Positions 12,948 to 25,133 of a DNA stretch of 64,000 bases are shown piece by piece. Made by a program: the position numbers and the translations under genes. This stretch comes from Diprion similis (taxonomy: Eukaryota; Arthropoda; Insecta; Hymenoptera; Diprionidae), in assembly GCF_021155765.1 (NCBI RefSeq), contig NC_060112.1, forward strand, positions 3,100,001 through 3,164,000, written 5' to 3'. The number at the start of each line of letters is the position of its first letter. The stretch's first letter is position 1. Under the pieces are notes generated by a model that did no database searches, was not told where the DNA came from, and worked only from the letters and a program-made list of their open reading frames with translations.

Positions 12948-15900
12948 TTATTCGCTGCTTTCCTGAAGGGCGACGAGCATCTCTAAAGTCTTGGTGACTT
13001 TCCTGGCTATAACATGACTGCAGTCTTCGACCTCGTTTTGCTGGACGATTTTGGCCTTGTCCTTTTCCTTGTCCTCGGCTTCATCCCCGTCCTTTTGCCC
13101 CGACGACCTCTGCTGAACACCGTCCCCGAAATCCTCGTCTTCGTCCCGCAGCCTCGGCTTCAACTCTTCGATCAACGGCGATGCTTCGACCCTTGAAACG
13201 TCCTCCTCGTCATCATCGGTTCCCAACATCTCGAACTTCCTCTCGCAACCCAAAAGCCTGTCCTGCTCGCTCATCGCAGCCTCAGTTTCCCGGTGATCCT
13301 CCTCCGTGAAGCCACGGAACTGACGGGTTGTTTGTATGCTAGCTGCAGCTGCATCCTGCATCTCGACGAAGATGAAAGGTTCGTTAAAATTTACCCTAAG
13401 ACTCTTTTTCACGTGTCTCTAGATTGATATTGGCAATTGTTCTGGCTTAGGTGCAGAGAGAATTGATAAGAGATGATGCGGAAACGGTGATACAAGTGGT
13501 TGCAGCTGTACGTTATTGGGTTGGGTAATATATACTTTTACGGTCATTTTTCACGTGACGTAACTCATTCGTTCATCGAAAAGCTAAACTAGAAATAATT
13601 AAAACTATTTGACGGTTCGTTTTATGGATCGATAGAAAAAAAATTGTCCTCACGATGAAGTGATTGCACTGAAATCTGATTCGACGAACGATAGATTGTG
13701 TCCAGCGGAAAATGGACATGGAAACATAACACGACCCGAAAACATTGGAGCTTCATTACTTATACCACGGTTTCACCGTACTGTACAAGTGATAAAATTT
13801 CAGAATAAGACCCCCGTAGTCCCACTAACACAGTAAAACGAATTGCATATTCATCGGTTGACATTGTCGCGACGAAACTGTTATACCTGTACAGGGACAT
13901 TAGGCATACGGTGAATAAGTCATGGGCACTGTGAACTAAGTGCCGAGCCGTTCTAGATCGGCGTATCACTGTCCATTCCCATACAAAATATATATGACCT
14001 CCCCAAATGTGCAGGCTTGCATTTTAACCTACCTCAGCGTAGTCGTAGGCGTGAAAGTCTTGCGCCGGCATTTTACCCCGAGCCATGGCTTCTCTGGACG
14101 TGTCCATCAGGGCGTTTGCCGATTTTCTGGCTCGCTCTCTTTGCTCGGGGGTTTTCGGCGCGTTCACGTTCCTCGTGATTCTCGCCCTCAGTGCGGCATC
14201 CATGTCGGGGAATTCGGCCTCCTCAGAAAGACTCGTCACGCAGTCACCGTCACCGGAATATCGACTTGATATCCGCTGATCGGCAGATTCCACGTTTGTT
14301 TCCCTCGTTTCTAACGGCGTGAGACATTCGTTTGTTTCTAAGATACTTGCGGCCGATTTCAGGCCGTCCAATTCGTCCCTGAAATCCTCGCGTCCCTCCA
14401 GCGAGAGCTTTTCCCCGGTTTCCCGGATCAGTGTCGATATGCAGCTGTCCAACAATGGCGACGGCTTCGCCGTTTGCCTCCGGGTTTCACTCACGACGTG
14501 TCTTCTGCACCTTTCCGCCACGCTTTCCAAGCTTTCGTTAGCTCCTCGCGGGACCTCCGGGTCTCCGCCTCCAGCCTCCACGATCAGTAACTTCTTTCGG
14601 CTGACTTCAGGGCCCTCGATTTCATGTGCACGTTTACCGCCCCCCACCTGCTTCACCTGGCAGTAATTGGGGGCCGGATCTTCCGGCCCCCTGACCGCCA
14701 GCGAGCCCATCGCTGAAGTCAGAGACTCTTCTTCCCGTTGCTTCAGGATCTTCCTTACCCTCTGCTTCCGCTCCTTGGTGTTCCACCATCGTCCCGTTTC
14801 TTCCCGAGACTTCGAATCATCCGTTACTTCAATCAGTTTATTTTCACCCCCCCAGCATCTGACCACTTCTCCATTTTTGTAGACGATACCGTTTTCTTCT
14901 GTGAACTTCCTCATGTCTTCGCAGAAATCTTTCATCTCTTCTCGCACTGAACTCAGCTGCGAGCTAATGTGATTTTCTGATGTTGACAGTGGTTCCTCAG
15001 ACGATTCATCGTCCTCGGTGGTAACTGGAAGATCAGATCAAAATCTGAGGATACAACATCACAGTACATATAATAGTTTTTTTTTTAGTCCTATTGTACC
15101 ATTTCTCATATCTTCAACCAGAACGGAGTCCTTCTTTGCAGGTTCGGAAGAACTGGCAATGCTGTTACCACCCTGAATCGTCTGCAGAATCTCCTTTCCT
15201 AAATCGGTGCCGACGACACAGTCAGGACCTGGTGAACGAGCTTGGTCTACTCTGTGCGTCCTGTTATCTAGGACACGTCGGGCCAACCGTTTCCTTTCCA
15301 GGTCACCCGCAACGTGTTCTTTTATCTCCGTCATATCTTCAATTAGCCTCGGAGATTTTCCTGGTGCACGAATCTGCAGGTAAATTTATTTATTTCGTTG
15401 TATCTTTGATTATTTCGAAGGAGTTTAGGTGTTCAGCATCCACAGCTGACCTCTGCTTTCCACGGTAAAAGAAGCTCCTTGATCTGTTCATCCGAAGCTT
15501 TCCTTTCAGAGTTTTCCAATAAAGCTTGACTTCCTGATCTCTGGGACTCGTTCACTTCCGAAAAATCATTGACGCAAGTATCCTTTTCATATTCGTTTTC
15601 ATTGTCACTCGACGAAGACGGAGACGAAGACGGAGACGAAGACGAAGTCGAAGACACTGACTTCACTCTGTTTTCCACCTCCAGCTGGAAAAACAACGTG
15701 GATTCAAAATTACTGGTGAGTATAATATTGACTTGCGTCTTTGTCAGGTTTGTACATTTTAACGACTCACTAGTTCCGATGAAACTCTGCAATCGGTACA
15801 GCTTTTGGCTGCCTCGACGTTTTCCGATTGTTCCTTTTCCTCCTTTTCAGCAGCTGCCACTGCCTCGAAGTGCTTCTTTCGGTTCAGCAAAGCTAACGGT

Positions 15901-18084
15901 TCGAAGTGCAATTCCCAAAATTCAAATCACCATTTCTCATCTCTGCGTCGAAATTACAAGTTACCTGTAACACTATCGTTGATCTTTTTCTGCTCCGCCT
16001 GGATCCACCGGTTCCTTTCGGCAATTTCCTCCTCCGGTCCACCGCGCATCCTAAATAAAATAAAAATCGGCTTTACTGATAATCCACTCAGATTTGCGCT
16101 GCTGAACTTACCAAGCTTCGGCGCAAGCTCGATCCCGCGGAAATACCGGGCGGTCGTCGAGGTAAGTTAACTTCTTACATTTCAGGGTCATAGTTTTTCG
16201 GTACATTTTTATAGACTTTATAACCGGGTTTCCGGTCAGCGTGACCACTCGAAGGCTCTTCATCGCTCCGAGAACCTGTATGGATAACGAGAATCACGGT
16301 TAAACGATAAAACGATCGAGTGTCGAAAGCTTAACACTCGCCTCGACGACGTCGAAGGACTCGATCCGATTGTGTGACAAGTCAAGGATAGTGACGTGGT
16401 TCAAATCTTTAAGGTGCTCGAAGTCTGCTGTCTCGCGGAGGTAGTTGTGGGATAGATGAAGCGTCTTCAGGTTCTTCAAGCTGTCTGAAAGGTAAAACGG
16501 TCGGGAATTGAACAAAGTTGTCGAACGTTCGACGGGAATCCGACTCACCGAGGTTCTCGATCATTCTTATGCTGTTGTGAGCAAGATTCAGAGTGTCCAG
16601 TTTCGGTAGGCACTCCAAATTCTCGATTTTGCTGATCAAATTGTGGTGCAGGAAGAGACACCTCAGCTCACTCTGGTTATCGAGATTCGCTATCTCCCGG
16701 ATACCGTTGCTCTCAAGCCACAAGCACTTTAGGCCAGTGTAACGTTCAAGACTCTCAATGAACGAAAACCCTGATGAAACGTTGTTTTTTATATCAATCT
16801 TGTGCTAAACAGTATCTAATGACAGTGACTGTCAATATTTCATCTCACCTTTGTAGTGGAGGTAGAGTACGTCGTTGAGATAAGGGGTCTGGTACAAATT
16901 GTTTTCCTTGCAATGCTTAAGGATAAATTCCTCGGTCATTCTAAGGACAGAGTTGAAACAGTTTCCGTTAGAACAATCTGCGTGATGGAATCGGCATTGT
17001 TAAGTCACCTTGTGCCGTGCTTCTTCTCGTCGTAATCGTACGTTTTTCCTTTGATAAAATTTTCCGGAGGTTTCCTCATCAGGTCCTCGTATATCGATTC
17101 TTCGGAATCGGAACCGTCCGATCGAACGCTATTCAAATCGATGCAAATCGCGTTTCCCCGGGCGATTTTTTCTGCTACAAATTCCTCCTTTTTCATTTCA
17201 CCGGTTTTGGACTCCTCCGGTTTCTCCACGTCCCTCAATCTTCTCAATTTCTCCACTGCCTCCGATTTTGTAAACGGCATCTCAAGCTCACCGTCGTTAC
17301 AAACTTCTTCCAACGAATCGTCCGAGCTGTTGTTCATCACCCGCTCCAATTCGTCATCCTCCACGTGTAAGTCGACCTTGATGGCGTCCAGGGCCTCCTC
17401 CCGTTCCTGATCGATCCTCCTCTTCGCCTCTGCGATTTCCACCAACTTTTGCGCCACGTCACCTTCGTCCTGCGTCCCGCTATCTTCTGTCATTTTTGAT
17501 AATTCGATCAGACTGGTCTCCGCTTCCTTGGATATCACCACGTTCGCTTTGTCCACCTCCTCCGAGATGTCTCTCAGACTCTCCAAGATCTTGTCCGGGT
17601 CATCCTTACCCGCATCTCCCAACCTTTTCGATAACTCTTTCTCGATGTCGCTGAGGTCATTGAAGCGGGGTTCTATCGCCTCGATCTGGACATGAATTGT
17701 TTTATTAGTTTTAGGGTAGAAGTTGAAGGATTGTAACGTGATCTGAATTATCCGGAACAATGGTCCTGGTATACATATAACTATAAACCCCGCGAATGTA
17801 TAGGGAACACGTATCTTCTTTACACTAATTTTACACTGATTGTAATTGTGCGTTTCGTAGTCGATATGAAAGTTAAAGTTTCAGTTAAAATTGTATTCGT
17901 CAGTCAGCGAAAATGTGCCATTATTACTGTTAAAACTCTGTAAAAAAATCACCCCAAGGACATTCGTTCCCTTCACTTGACCATGTGGTCCTTACCCTGA
18001 ATGCTTATTTCAAAGATTTTGAAAACCCACCGATTCTTGCTCGCTTTCTGACTCGCGAGTTTCCACTTCAGCCGTCTGACTCAT
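12948..18084 (-). CDS. DNAAF1: Dynein axonemal assembly factor 1 homologue (LRRC50-like), 12 coding exons
   Basis: Cytoplasmic leucine-rich-repeat factor that in other animals preassembles axonemal dynein arms; the Drosophila homologue is dtr. Exons, in coding order: 18031-18084, 17009-17685, 16849-16940, 16549-16770, 16342-16484, 16112-16275, 15965-16050, 15771-15892, 15451-15684, 15100-15373, 14033-15024, 12948-13361 (last acceptor could be 13355). Lengths sum to 3,474 nt, about 1,157 aa, and all phases agree. Residues about 1-244 are an acidic coiled-coil-like extension. LRRs run about 250-420 ([45 protein letters not shown]). The diagnostic LRR cap follows, with GNPV, YRKT and the stretch [20 protein letters not shown]. 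The C-terminal 640 residues are low-complexity and acidic, with a Ser-rich run around 15,611-15,655. Much longer than human DNAAF1 (about 725 aa), closer to fly dtr. Intron 5 uses a GC donor. Identification rests on the LRR plus cap; tail exons rest on phase only. Confidence 0.93.
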
Positions 18085-20120
18085 GGGACGAAGTCTGACT
18101 AGTCAATGAAAAGTGATCGATTACAGAAAGCTCATGAATTGCAGCGAACAGCAGATGCGGATGCTGGACACCTTCGTTTTGGCTGTTTATACCCTCGTTA
18201 AAAACACGGCGACAGCGTAAATTTGACAAGCAACTTTCGCCATAGGGTCACAAGTCGTGACGTTACTGATCCACGAATAAAACAGAGGACTGTTACCGTG
18301 GCGACGCGTTTCGGTTATATTCTTCACAACGCGGTCGTTTGGTCGATCGAATCGAGTGAGTCATATTATACGCGTGCATTTGGTGCAACTTGTCAGTATC
18401 ACGGGATCAATAAATGCTGATAGCACCTGAGGTCGAGCAGTCGGTCTGTACCTTATACGTGGTTTATACTTGGAAATTTGAAATTGATTGGATTCTCGAT
18501 TCCTTTTTGACTTCAAGATCTGACAATGATGGACCAGTCCATGTACGCCGGTCGGCCAGACTGTCTCCGGGTTTTTAACAGGTCGCATTTCAATGCTCGG
18601 CTGGTTTAAAGGAATCGGTTAGAATCTTCCGATTCCTCATTCAAAGTGGATTTAAATCCGATACCGCCCCCGAAGATTTGGCACGCGTTGCTCGCCGCGT
18701 CCTGAATAGGAAAACTAAACGGAGGCCACCCACCATTCGCGCATGACACACGATTTGATTTTCAAAGTAGCCCTCTGCAGCTCTGCCGTATTGTGTGCTA
18801 TGCCTGCCTGCCTGAATCCTGAAGATGGCGCATATCTCATCACTTACATAATCGATTTCTGATCAAAATCTATTCGCCAAAGTTAAAGGGGGCTCCTCGG
18901 TCACGCTCGACCATATTGCACAGTACGTTGTATATCATCTCGGCATTTAAATGCCCTCGAATACACCGTATAATCGGCATTTGTACCTGTTGGTAAGGAA
19001 GAAAAAAAGGAAAATAAATTAGAATAACATCGCTCTTATTGTCGTCTCAAATGTTTGAGAACAATTCAAAGGATCAAATCCAGTCACCATCATCGTCTAC
19101 ACATTTTACGAATCCTGCTCATCTGATCCGCATCGTTGCGTCGGTTTAACGAAAAACAGAACCTTTTATTACGGGGCTTGCAGATGGATGCTGCTCTGCG
19201 AGGTCAGGGTCATGGATCAAGAAGCGTCTCGTTCAGCTATAGTTGAATAATCAGCGCCGATCTGTTACTGACGAATATCAGGATGGGATTTAGCGATTCA
19301 GGTTCTCCACTTTGCCGTTGTGTATTCGCATGGAATATACAGTTGCTCCCGCAAAAACGGGGCCTCGATATTCACCCAGGTCACCGTCTGACGTGTCGCG
19401 CGTTTCCCGTTTCGCGCATCGAATTGCGCAAAGCGGCTACGCGGTTCGCCCTAAAAATTTCAATACCAAAAATCCGGACTGATTTACTCGCCCGTGTTCA
19501 CCCGTTACGAAATTTGCAAATTGACGCATTGCCGAGGCTTCTCACCTTCCTGGCTGTAATCTTCGCACATCCGTGATATACGTGGTGGCGGAATAAGAGG
19601 ATGATACATCAGTTCTGACGCGGAAAGGCAGTCGATCGAAATGATGCTTTTATACCCACACCTACAACTGTAACTCGACTGAGATTTTTCTGTCTCTCAT
19701 CTTTTGACAAACATCCGCTCACCCGATCGCTTGTGGTTTTTAAATTGCAAATTAGCAAGATGTATATATATATATATATAAATATATATATGTATATATA
19801 TATATATACCTGGGCGTGTATCGCACATCTTCAGATCCGACCCAATTATAATATTCAATACACCTGCGAGGGAGAGACTATAATCTCGACATCCGCGTGT
19901 AACCGGACTATATTTCCGTATAAATTCCCATCGCTTTTTACAGAAAAAAATCGCTACATGTATCGTGGCTGTCGAAAATTGACTCGAATGTTGGGAAATT
20001 TTCATTTACGCACCGTTCCAATCCCCGTATCACGATCCCCTGTCGATTTGTCACCCGTGCCGATTTTCGAACGAATCTATAAACTATAGATCTAGATTCC
20101 GATCACGGTGAAATTCAATT
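18085..20120. other. DNAAF1 upstream region, no gene seen
   Basis: Holds the DNAAF1 promoter and X-box. GC content is moderate. AT microsatellites occur at about 19,760-19,808. The 97-residue open frame at 19,283-19,576 lacks recognisable domains. Confidence 0.5.
18292..18305. promoter_or_regulatory. RFX-type X-box upstream of DNAAF1
   Basis: GTTACC-GT-GGCGAC matches the X-box consensus RYYNYY(N1-3)RRNRAC at every constrained position. It lies about 208 bp upstream of the DNAAF1 start codon. RFX factors bind such sites in promoters of ciliary genes in nematodes, flies and vertebrates. The site is near-palindromic, so strand is not meaningful. Function is inferred from position and gene class. 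Confidence 0.6.
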
Positions 20121-20124
20121 GTAA

Positions 20125-20944
20125 ACGCTTTTTCCGAGGCTCAATTAAGTGTGGAAATGAAAAATTCCGTTAACATCGTCAGATAGAACGTCGAAAAATA
20201 ATTGAGACTCTTTTTTTCCCTTTTCAATTCAATGTTTATTGACAAAGATATAACAAGTCGAATTTCACCGCGTGACGTCATAATGTCACACATTTTTTTA
20301 CATTGTAGTATATATATTAGGGTGGCGTAAAAAAACCGACATTTTTTTTTTTTTTTTTTTTTTTTTTTGAGTCTCGTGTGACAAAATGTTAGTTTTTCAT
20401 GTTTTAAGAGCCCACTCCAAAGGACAGCTCAAAAAAAATTTTTAAGAGATCGCTCCAAATTTTTTAAAATGTCAAAAATCGTCAAAAAATTAAATTAAAA
20501 AAATTATATTTTCAGTATTTTGTTTGATTTTTAATTCATGTCGTGGTGTATTGTTATCGATTCTTTCTTACTAAATAAAAGAAAAAAAATTGATGAAATT
20601 TCAATATGAATATTAAAAGGTCGCTCGAAAAGATCTAAAAAAATGCACCAAAAAATTGAAAAAAAATTATGAGCGACCTTTAAAAATTCAAATTTTGAAC
20701 TGAAACTTTCGGAAACTTATTTTTTTTTTGTCTATAAAATTATACCGTAACGAGAAAAAAAAACTTAAAAAAAAAAAAATCGATTTTTGACGATTTCTGA
20801 CGTTTTAAAAAATGTGAAGCGACCTCTTAAAATTTTTTTTGCGAACTGTCTTTTGGAGTGGAATCCTAAAACATCAAAAACTAACATTTTGTCACACGAG
20901 ATTCAAAAAAAAAAAAAAACAGTCGGTTTTTTTGCGCCACCGTA

Positions 20945-20980
<36 letters not shown>

Positions 20981-21165
20981 AAGAACAATGTGACGTCACC
21001 TGTCAATTTCAAACTGCTATATCCTTTGTTGGGGAAAGTTGAATTGAAAAAGGAAAAAATACTTTGAATTATTTTTAGATATTCTATCTGACGATACTAT
21101 CTAATGGAATTTTCCATTTCCACAACTAATTCGGAGCGAGCCTATCGCACTAAACACCTGCGTTT
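20125..21165. mobile_element. Foldback palindrome of about 1 kb with an inner TA-flanked TIR element
   Basis: Sequence from about 20,125 inward matches the reverse complement of sequence ending about 21,165; shared blocks include GTGGAAATG, ATCGTCAGATAGAA, AAAAATAATT and TTTTCAATTCAA. Inside it, 20,320-20,942 (623 bp) has ends G(G)GTGGCG / CGCCACC(G) flanked by TA on both sides, and is itself nearly palindromic. TA flanks suggest a Tc1/mariner-type MITE. It is unclear whether the outer palindrome is one element or an older element invaded at its centre. Confidence 0.8.
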
Positions 21166-21762
21166 TATGCAATGTATAATGCAAATGTGTGTACTGCAGC
21201 CATGCTCGCACTGTGTTTATTTGCGTAAGCGTGTGTGCGTCGGTTTTGCACTTTGAACTTGGATTTGGGTTCCTATTTAAATGAACTGTAAATACTCACG
21301 ATGACCTAGCCTTCCGCTTTCCCCAAACCTGCTGTCTACTGCATTCGGAATTTCCTCGCCCTTGTGACTCTAATTGTCTATTCATACTTGCATACTTTAT
21401 ACTTACTTACTTACCTACTGACAAACGAACCGAAAGACGAATCAAAAGGCAAATCAGCTGGCACTCCGATGTCCCTTATGCCTGTCTATTTTCTTTTTAT
21501 ATACCCATACATATCGGTATATGTATAGATGCACCGTGCATCCGGTATCCGATTTCCATGTCCTCGAGGCTTCTTCGTTGATTTTCTTCGCTCGCTTCAC
21601 TCGCTTCACTTGCTTCGCTACTGCACCTCGTGGTTCTGCATAGATTTTCCTATTTATTCAAATTTCAGGAAAAATGAGGCGCTGGTTGGATCGCTCAACT
21701 TATAGTCCAAGAACTCGGGACAAAAACGGCATGAGTTTTGTAATGGCTCATATTTCAATGTT
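21166..21762. other. Non-coding, no feature recognised
   Basis: Mixed sequence with short CTT/CACTCG-like repeats around 21,585-21,620. No gene seen. Confidence 0.4.
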
Positions 21763-23475
21763 TGATATGAAGTGGTATTAAGGGTGTACGTTAGGCTGTC
21801 CCTTATTTAGGGTGTTGACGAATTTTTGTTGCCCCACCCTTCAAATCAATTTCAAATAATTCGAAAACAATTGCCTAATTTTTTCAGATCGTTACCTCAA
21901 CTCTGGGATAGTTCGCTTTGTGATCGAAGTTTCTTATAGAAATAATATCGGAAAAACCTGTTTCCTCAGCATATAATTTGTTGCAAGAGTAATAATATTT
22001 TTTTTTAATCTGTAACTGCGAGGTTTTAGTGGGCATTAGTGATTTTATCTGTAAAAAAAATTACATCACGATACCAGCGTATCTAGACGAATTGCACTTC
22101 CTCTAAATAAAAAAAAAGTCAGATTTCGAGGGTGTGCAATTCGTTGAGATTGCGTGAGATGATTATGTGAATTTTTTCCCAGACAGTAGCATTAATGCTG
22201 ACTTAAACCTCACGGTTACAAATTTTTTTTAACATTATTACCTTTACAATAAAATATATACTGAGAAAAAAAGTTTTTCCCATGTTATTTCCATAAGAAA
22301 CTTCGACCACAAAGCGGACTATCTTAGAGTTGAGGTAAAAATCTGAAAAAATTGAGTGATTGTTATCTAAATAGTACAAAAAACGTGAGAAAGTGAGAAA
22401 GAAATAATTTTTCAAATTTCATTGGTTCGAAGGAAATGAATTGTCAACGCTTGTGAGAGACGTGATAATTCAATCGAATGAAAATGAATGTGAATTTAAA
22501 TTGCGAGACTTTATTTGTTCAAACGATCACGTTAATTTAAATAAATTTTGCTTTTAGTGTTATTTGCACATATTTTGTTTATAGTAACAAATTATTTCTT
22601 TATCGATTCTAAGCTTCAGTTTGATCAAGGAGACGACATCGATAAAACGAATTCAAACACAGACGATCAGTCTGATGAAGAAAGCGATGCCTATTTCATT
22701 TGAATATTTCAAATTTACGTAATATTTTTTGTAGTCTTTTATTAAAGGAATGTTTTTCCATTAGCATAATTTGATTTCATAAAAAAAGAAATTTAAGTAC
22801 AAGTATATCCTTACGCACTCGATATCCGCACTTTGAGCCACTGGTGATTACGTCTGTTCAATTAAATTCAGGTCTGGCTATTTTTTCTAAAATTATATAC
22901 AATAATTAAGTAATCAGCTAACTTTTCAGAAAATTCACTGTAAAGAAGCTGCGATCAACCGTAAGAAAAATTCCCATTTCAGTCGAAACAAAAATAAGCG
23001 TTAAAACCGAGGACAAAACTTGAAACGCATTAACTTTAAAAGCGTTTATCTCAAAACTACATCTTTCAACTTGGTTAACGTAAAATCTCGAAGTCTATCG
23101 AACCGATTGACTTGAAATTTGGCACGAATCTTCAGTATACATCCCTCTATAGCGCCTGACACAGACATTGCGAAATTATTATTACAACTATTTAGAAAAA
23201 AATTGAAAAGTATCGAAAAAATAATAGGAAACATAATTTATTTTACCTTCAAACAATCGCCTTTTTCATATTTTTTTGTTTTTCTTTTCTTGGCTTACTA
23301 TTCGAGAAAGCTCGTTGTTTTTCTGTTCCGGATGGATGGGAGTTTTTTCAACTTTAATTTTTTAAGCGCCAATAAAAATTCTGTGAAGATGTATATTTTT
23401 TTTTTTTTTTTATATCAAGCCCGAAATGCAGACTTCTAGACCAGCACACACCCTTAGTACTACTTCATATTAAAA
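21763..23475. mobile_element. Candidate 1.7-kb non-autonomous element with terminal inverted repeats
   Basis: ATATGAAGTGGTATTAAGGG at about 21,764 is matched in reverse complement by a near-identical sequence ending about 23,470 (AAGTAGTACTAAGGGTGT). Within it, 21,880-22,035 and 22,205-22,370 form a strong inverted repeat with a hairpin (GAATTGCAC / GTGCAATTC) in its loop. No transposase frame is present, and the superfamily is not recognised. Confidence 0.55.
21880..22370. repeat. Foldback repeat with arms of about 160 bp
   Basis: Both arms share TTTTTTCAGAT, TACCTCAACTCT, GATAGT and CGAAGTTTCTTAT in opposite orientation, separated by about 170 bp. It is nested in the larger TIR-bounded region. 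Confidence 0.85.
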
Positions 23476-24785
23476 AGCTCAGACTCTGACGGTTCTTCGC
23501 ATGCGCATCGATGCGTCAGGAATATCGAATAGAAATAGGTCTACGAGACGGATTCTTCACCAGTTCCCTCGCACACAGATTCGCAAATCCGGTCTGCCGG
23601 AAGTCGAAGACTTTAGGAATCCGACAATTACAATCGTGAAAATTGTCCGCGCGTTAACAGTCCAATCTTATCGACTGAGCTTCGGCGTCGAAAACGATTA
23701 TTCGTTATTCAGCTTAAATTTATAATTATTGTCGAATTGCCGACGATGTCAGCGACGAGTCGTCGTCGGTGGATGAAGGGAAACGTCGTCGCGGTGTCGG
23801 GACGCGTGCAGGTTGCCCGGAATAATAAGAGTAATGATATTCCTAGGTAAAGTGCATCACGTTTAATTCAATCAAATGCACGCTTACTCCTGATGTGCCC
23901 GAGGTCATTGTTGCTGGGTATAAGAAATGATCAGTTCGCCTCCTCGCTACGTTCGATTTGATTCGATTCGAATCGACTCGACTCGGATATGACTCGTACG
24001 CGTCCGCTATAGAAGCGCCGCAGGAAGTCAAAATGCTATTCTAATTTATGTGGAAAGTCCACTTATACAGGTACAATTTATATTGTTACAACGCTCTATC
24101 GGCATTGAATCAATGAAATATGAGATATATATGAATCGTAAGTCTCAGGGACAGTATTCATTTCAATGTCAATTATTTATAAATTTCCCTCAAGCACACA
24201 TCGCGACACGCTGTGCTCGGCCCTTAGATTTCCATCCCGAGGCATTCAGGCCAGGATTGACCCCAGCAAATGCAGCTCCGCACGCCGGTAGAAATCGCCT
24301 AACACCATGCGACGCGGAATTATCATTTCGCGAGATGATCAGCATCACTTTAGAAAGTACAACGAGTCTATCGAGGATCTTGCACTTTGTATGTACCCTG
24401 CGTGTATTTATATGCAAGCATATCGCTTTAGTATATTATTATTATCACGTTCAAGGTGAGATCTTTCTTCATTCCCTACATCTTTCATTCCACGAGCTGC
24501 AATTTTCTTTCGATCCGTTACTCGAATCCACCATTATTCAACTTCGCACAACTTTAACAACCTTATTCTCTACATCCATGATTTTTCGTCGACTGTAGCT
24601 GATCGCAATTAGTCAATACAGTCTGTGTCATTAAGATGAAAAATCGATGATTGGCGAGTGCCTGATAAATCTAAAAAAAAAAAAAAATCCTCCGTATCTG
24701 TAGCCTACATGATTGCACGATACAGAGTCGTGCGAAAAAGTTGCGATGTGCAGGGATGACGCGGTTGAATTTCATCTTCCATCAT

Positions 24786-24827
<42 letters not shown>

Positions 24828-24988
24828 TTATTTCGATCGACGCGTCGTCTCGAGCAGCTTCCGCTTGCGTTTTCATATACGTATTACGTCGCCATTGCAT
24901 TGCGCGGGTCGGATCCAGATAGATCTTCCATGTCCAAACCTTTAGGTATATCTATATATCGTTCACACATGCATACGCACAGCTATAT

Positions 24989-25019
<31 letters not shown>

Positions 25020-25047
25020 CATATGTGTGTGTGTATTGGAAATATTA
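23476..25047. other. Non-coding, simple repeats
   Basis: CA and TA microsatellites at about 24,785-24,830 and AT at about 24,995-25,020. The 182-codon open frame at 24,050-24,598 has no recognisable domain and no splice or codon support. Confidence 0.5.
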
Positions 25048-25133
25048 GGTTAGAATTCCGTAAACAGTGCATTACAATACGATACACACGCAGATATTTA
25101 ATATTGTAATGCATTGTTTACGGAATTCTAACC
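25048..25133. ncRNA. Near-perfect 86-nt hairpin (miRNA-precursor-like or miniature palindrome)
   Basis: The first 32 or so bases (starting GGTTAGAATTCCGTAAACA) pair with the last 33, with one G/A difference that would be a G-U pair in RNA. The loop is about 20 nt. Size fits a pre-miRNA, but the stem is more perfect than usual for a conserved miRNA. A tiny palindromic transposon remnant is equally possible. No known miRNA sequence was recognised. Confidence 0.35.

Noticed and set aside
14085-14882. Plus-strand open frames within DNAAF1 exon 11
   Set aside because: Shadows of the minus-strand coding exon, which joins in frame with its neighbours.
24050-24598. 182-codon plus-strand open frame
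   Set aside because: No recognisable domain, composition like the surrounding DNA, opposite-strand frame also open, no promoter or splice support.
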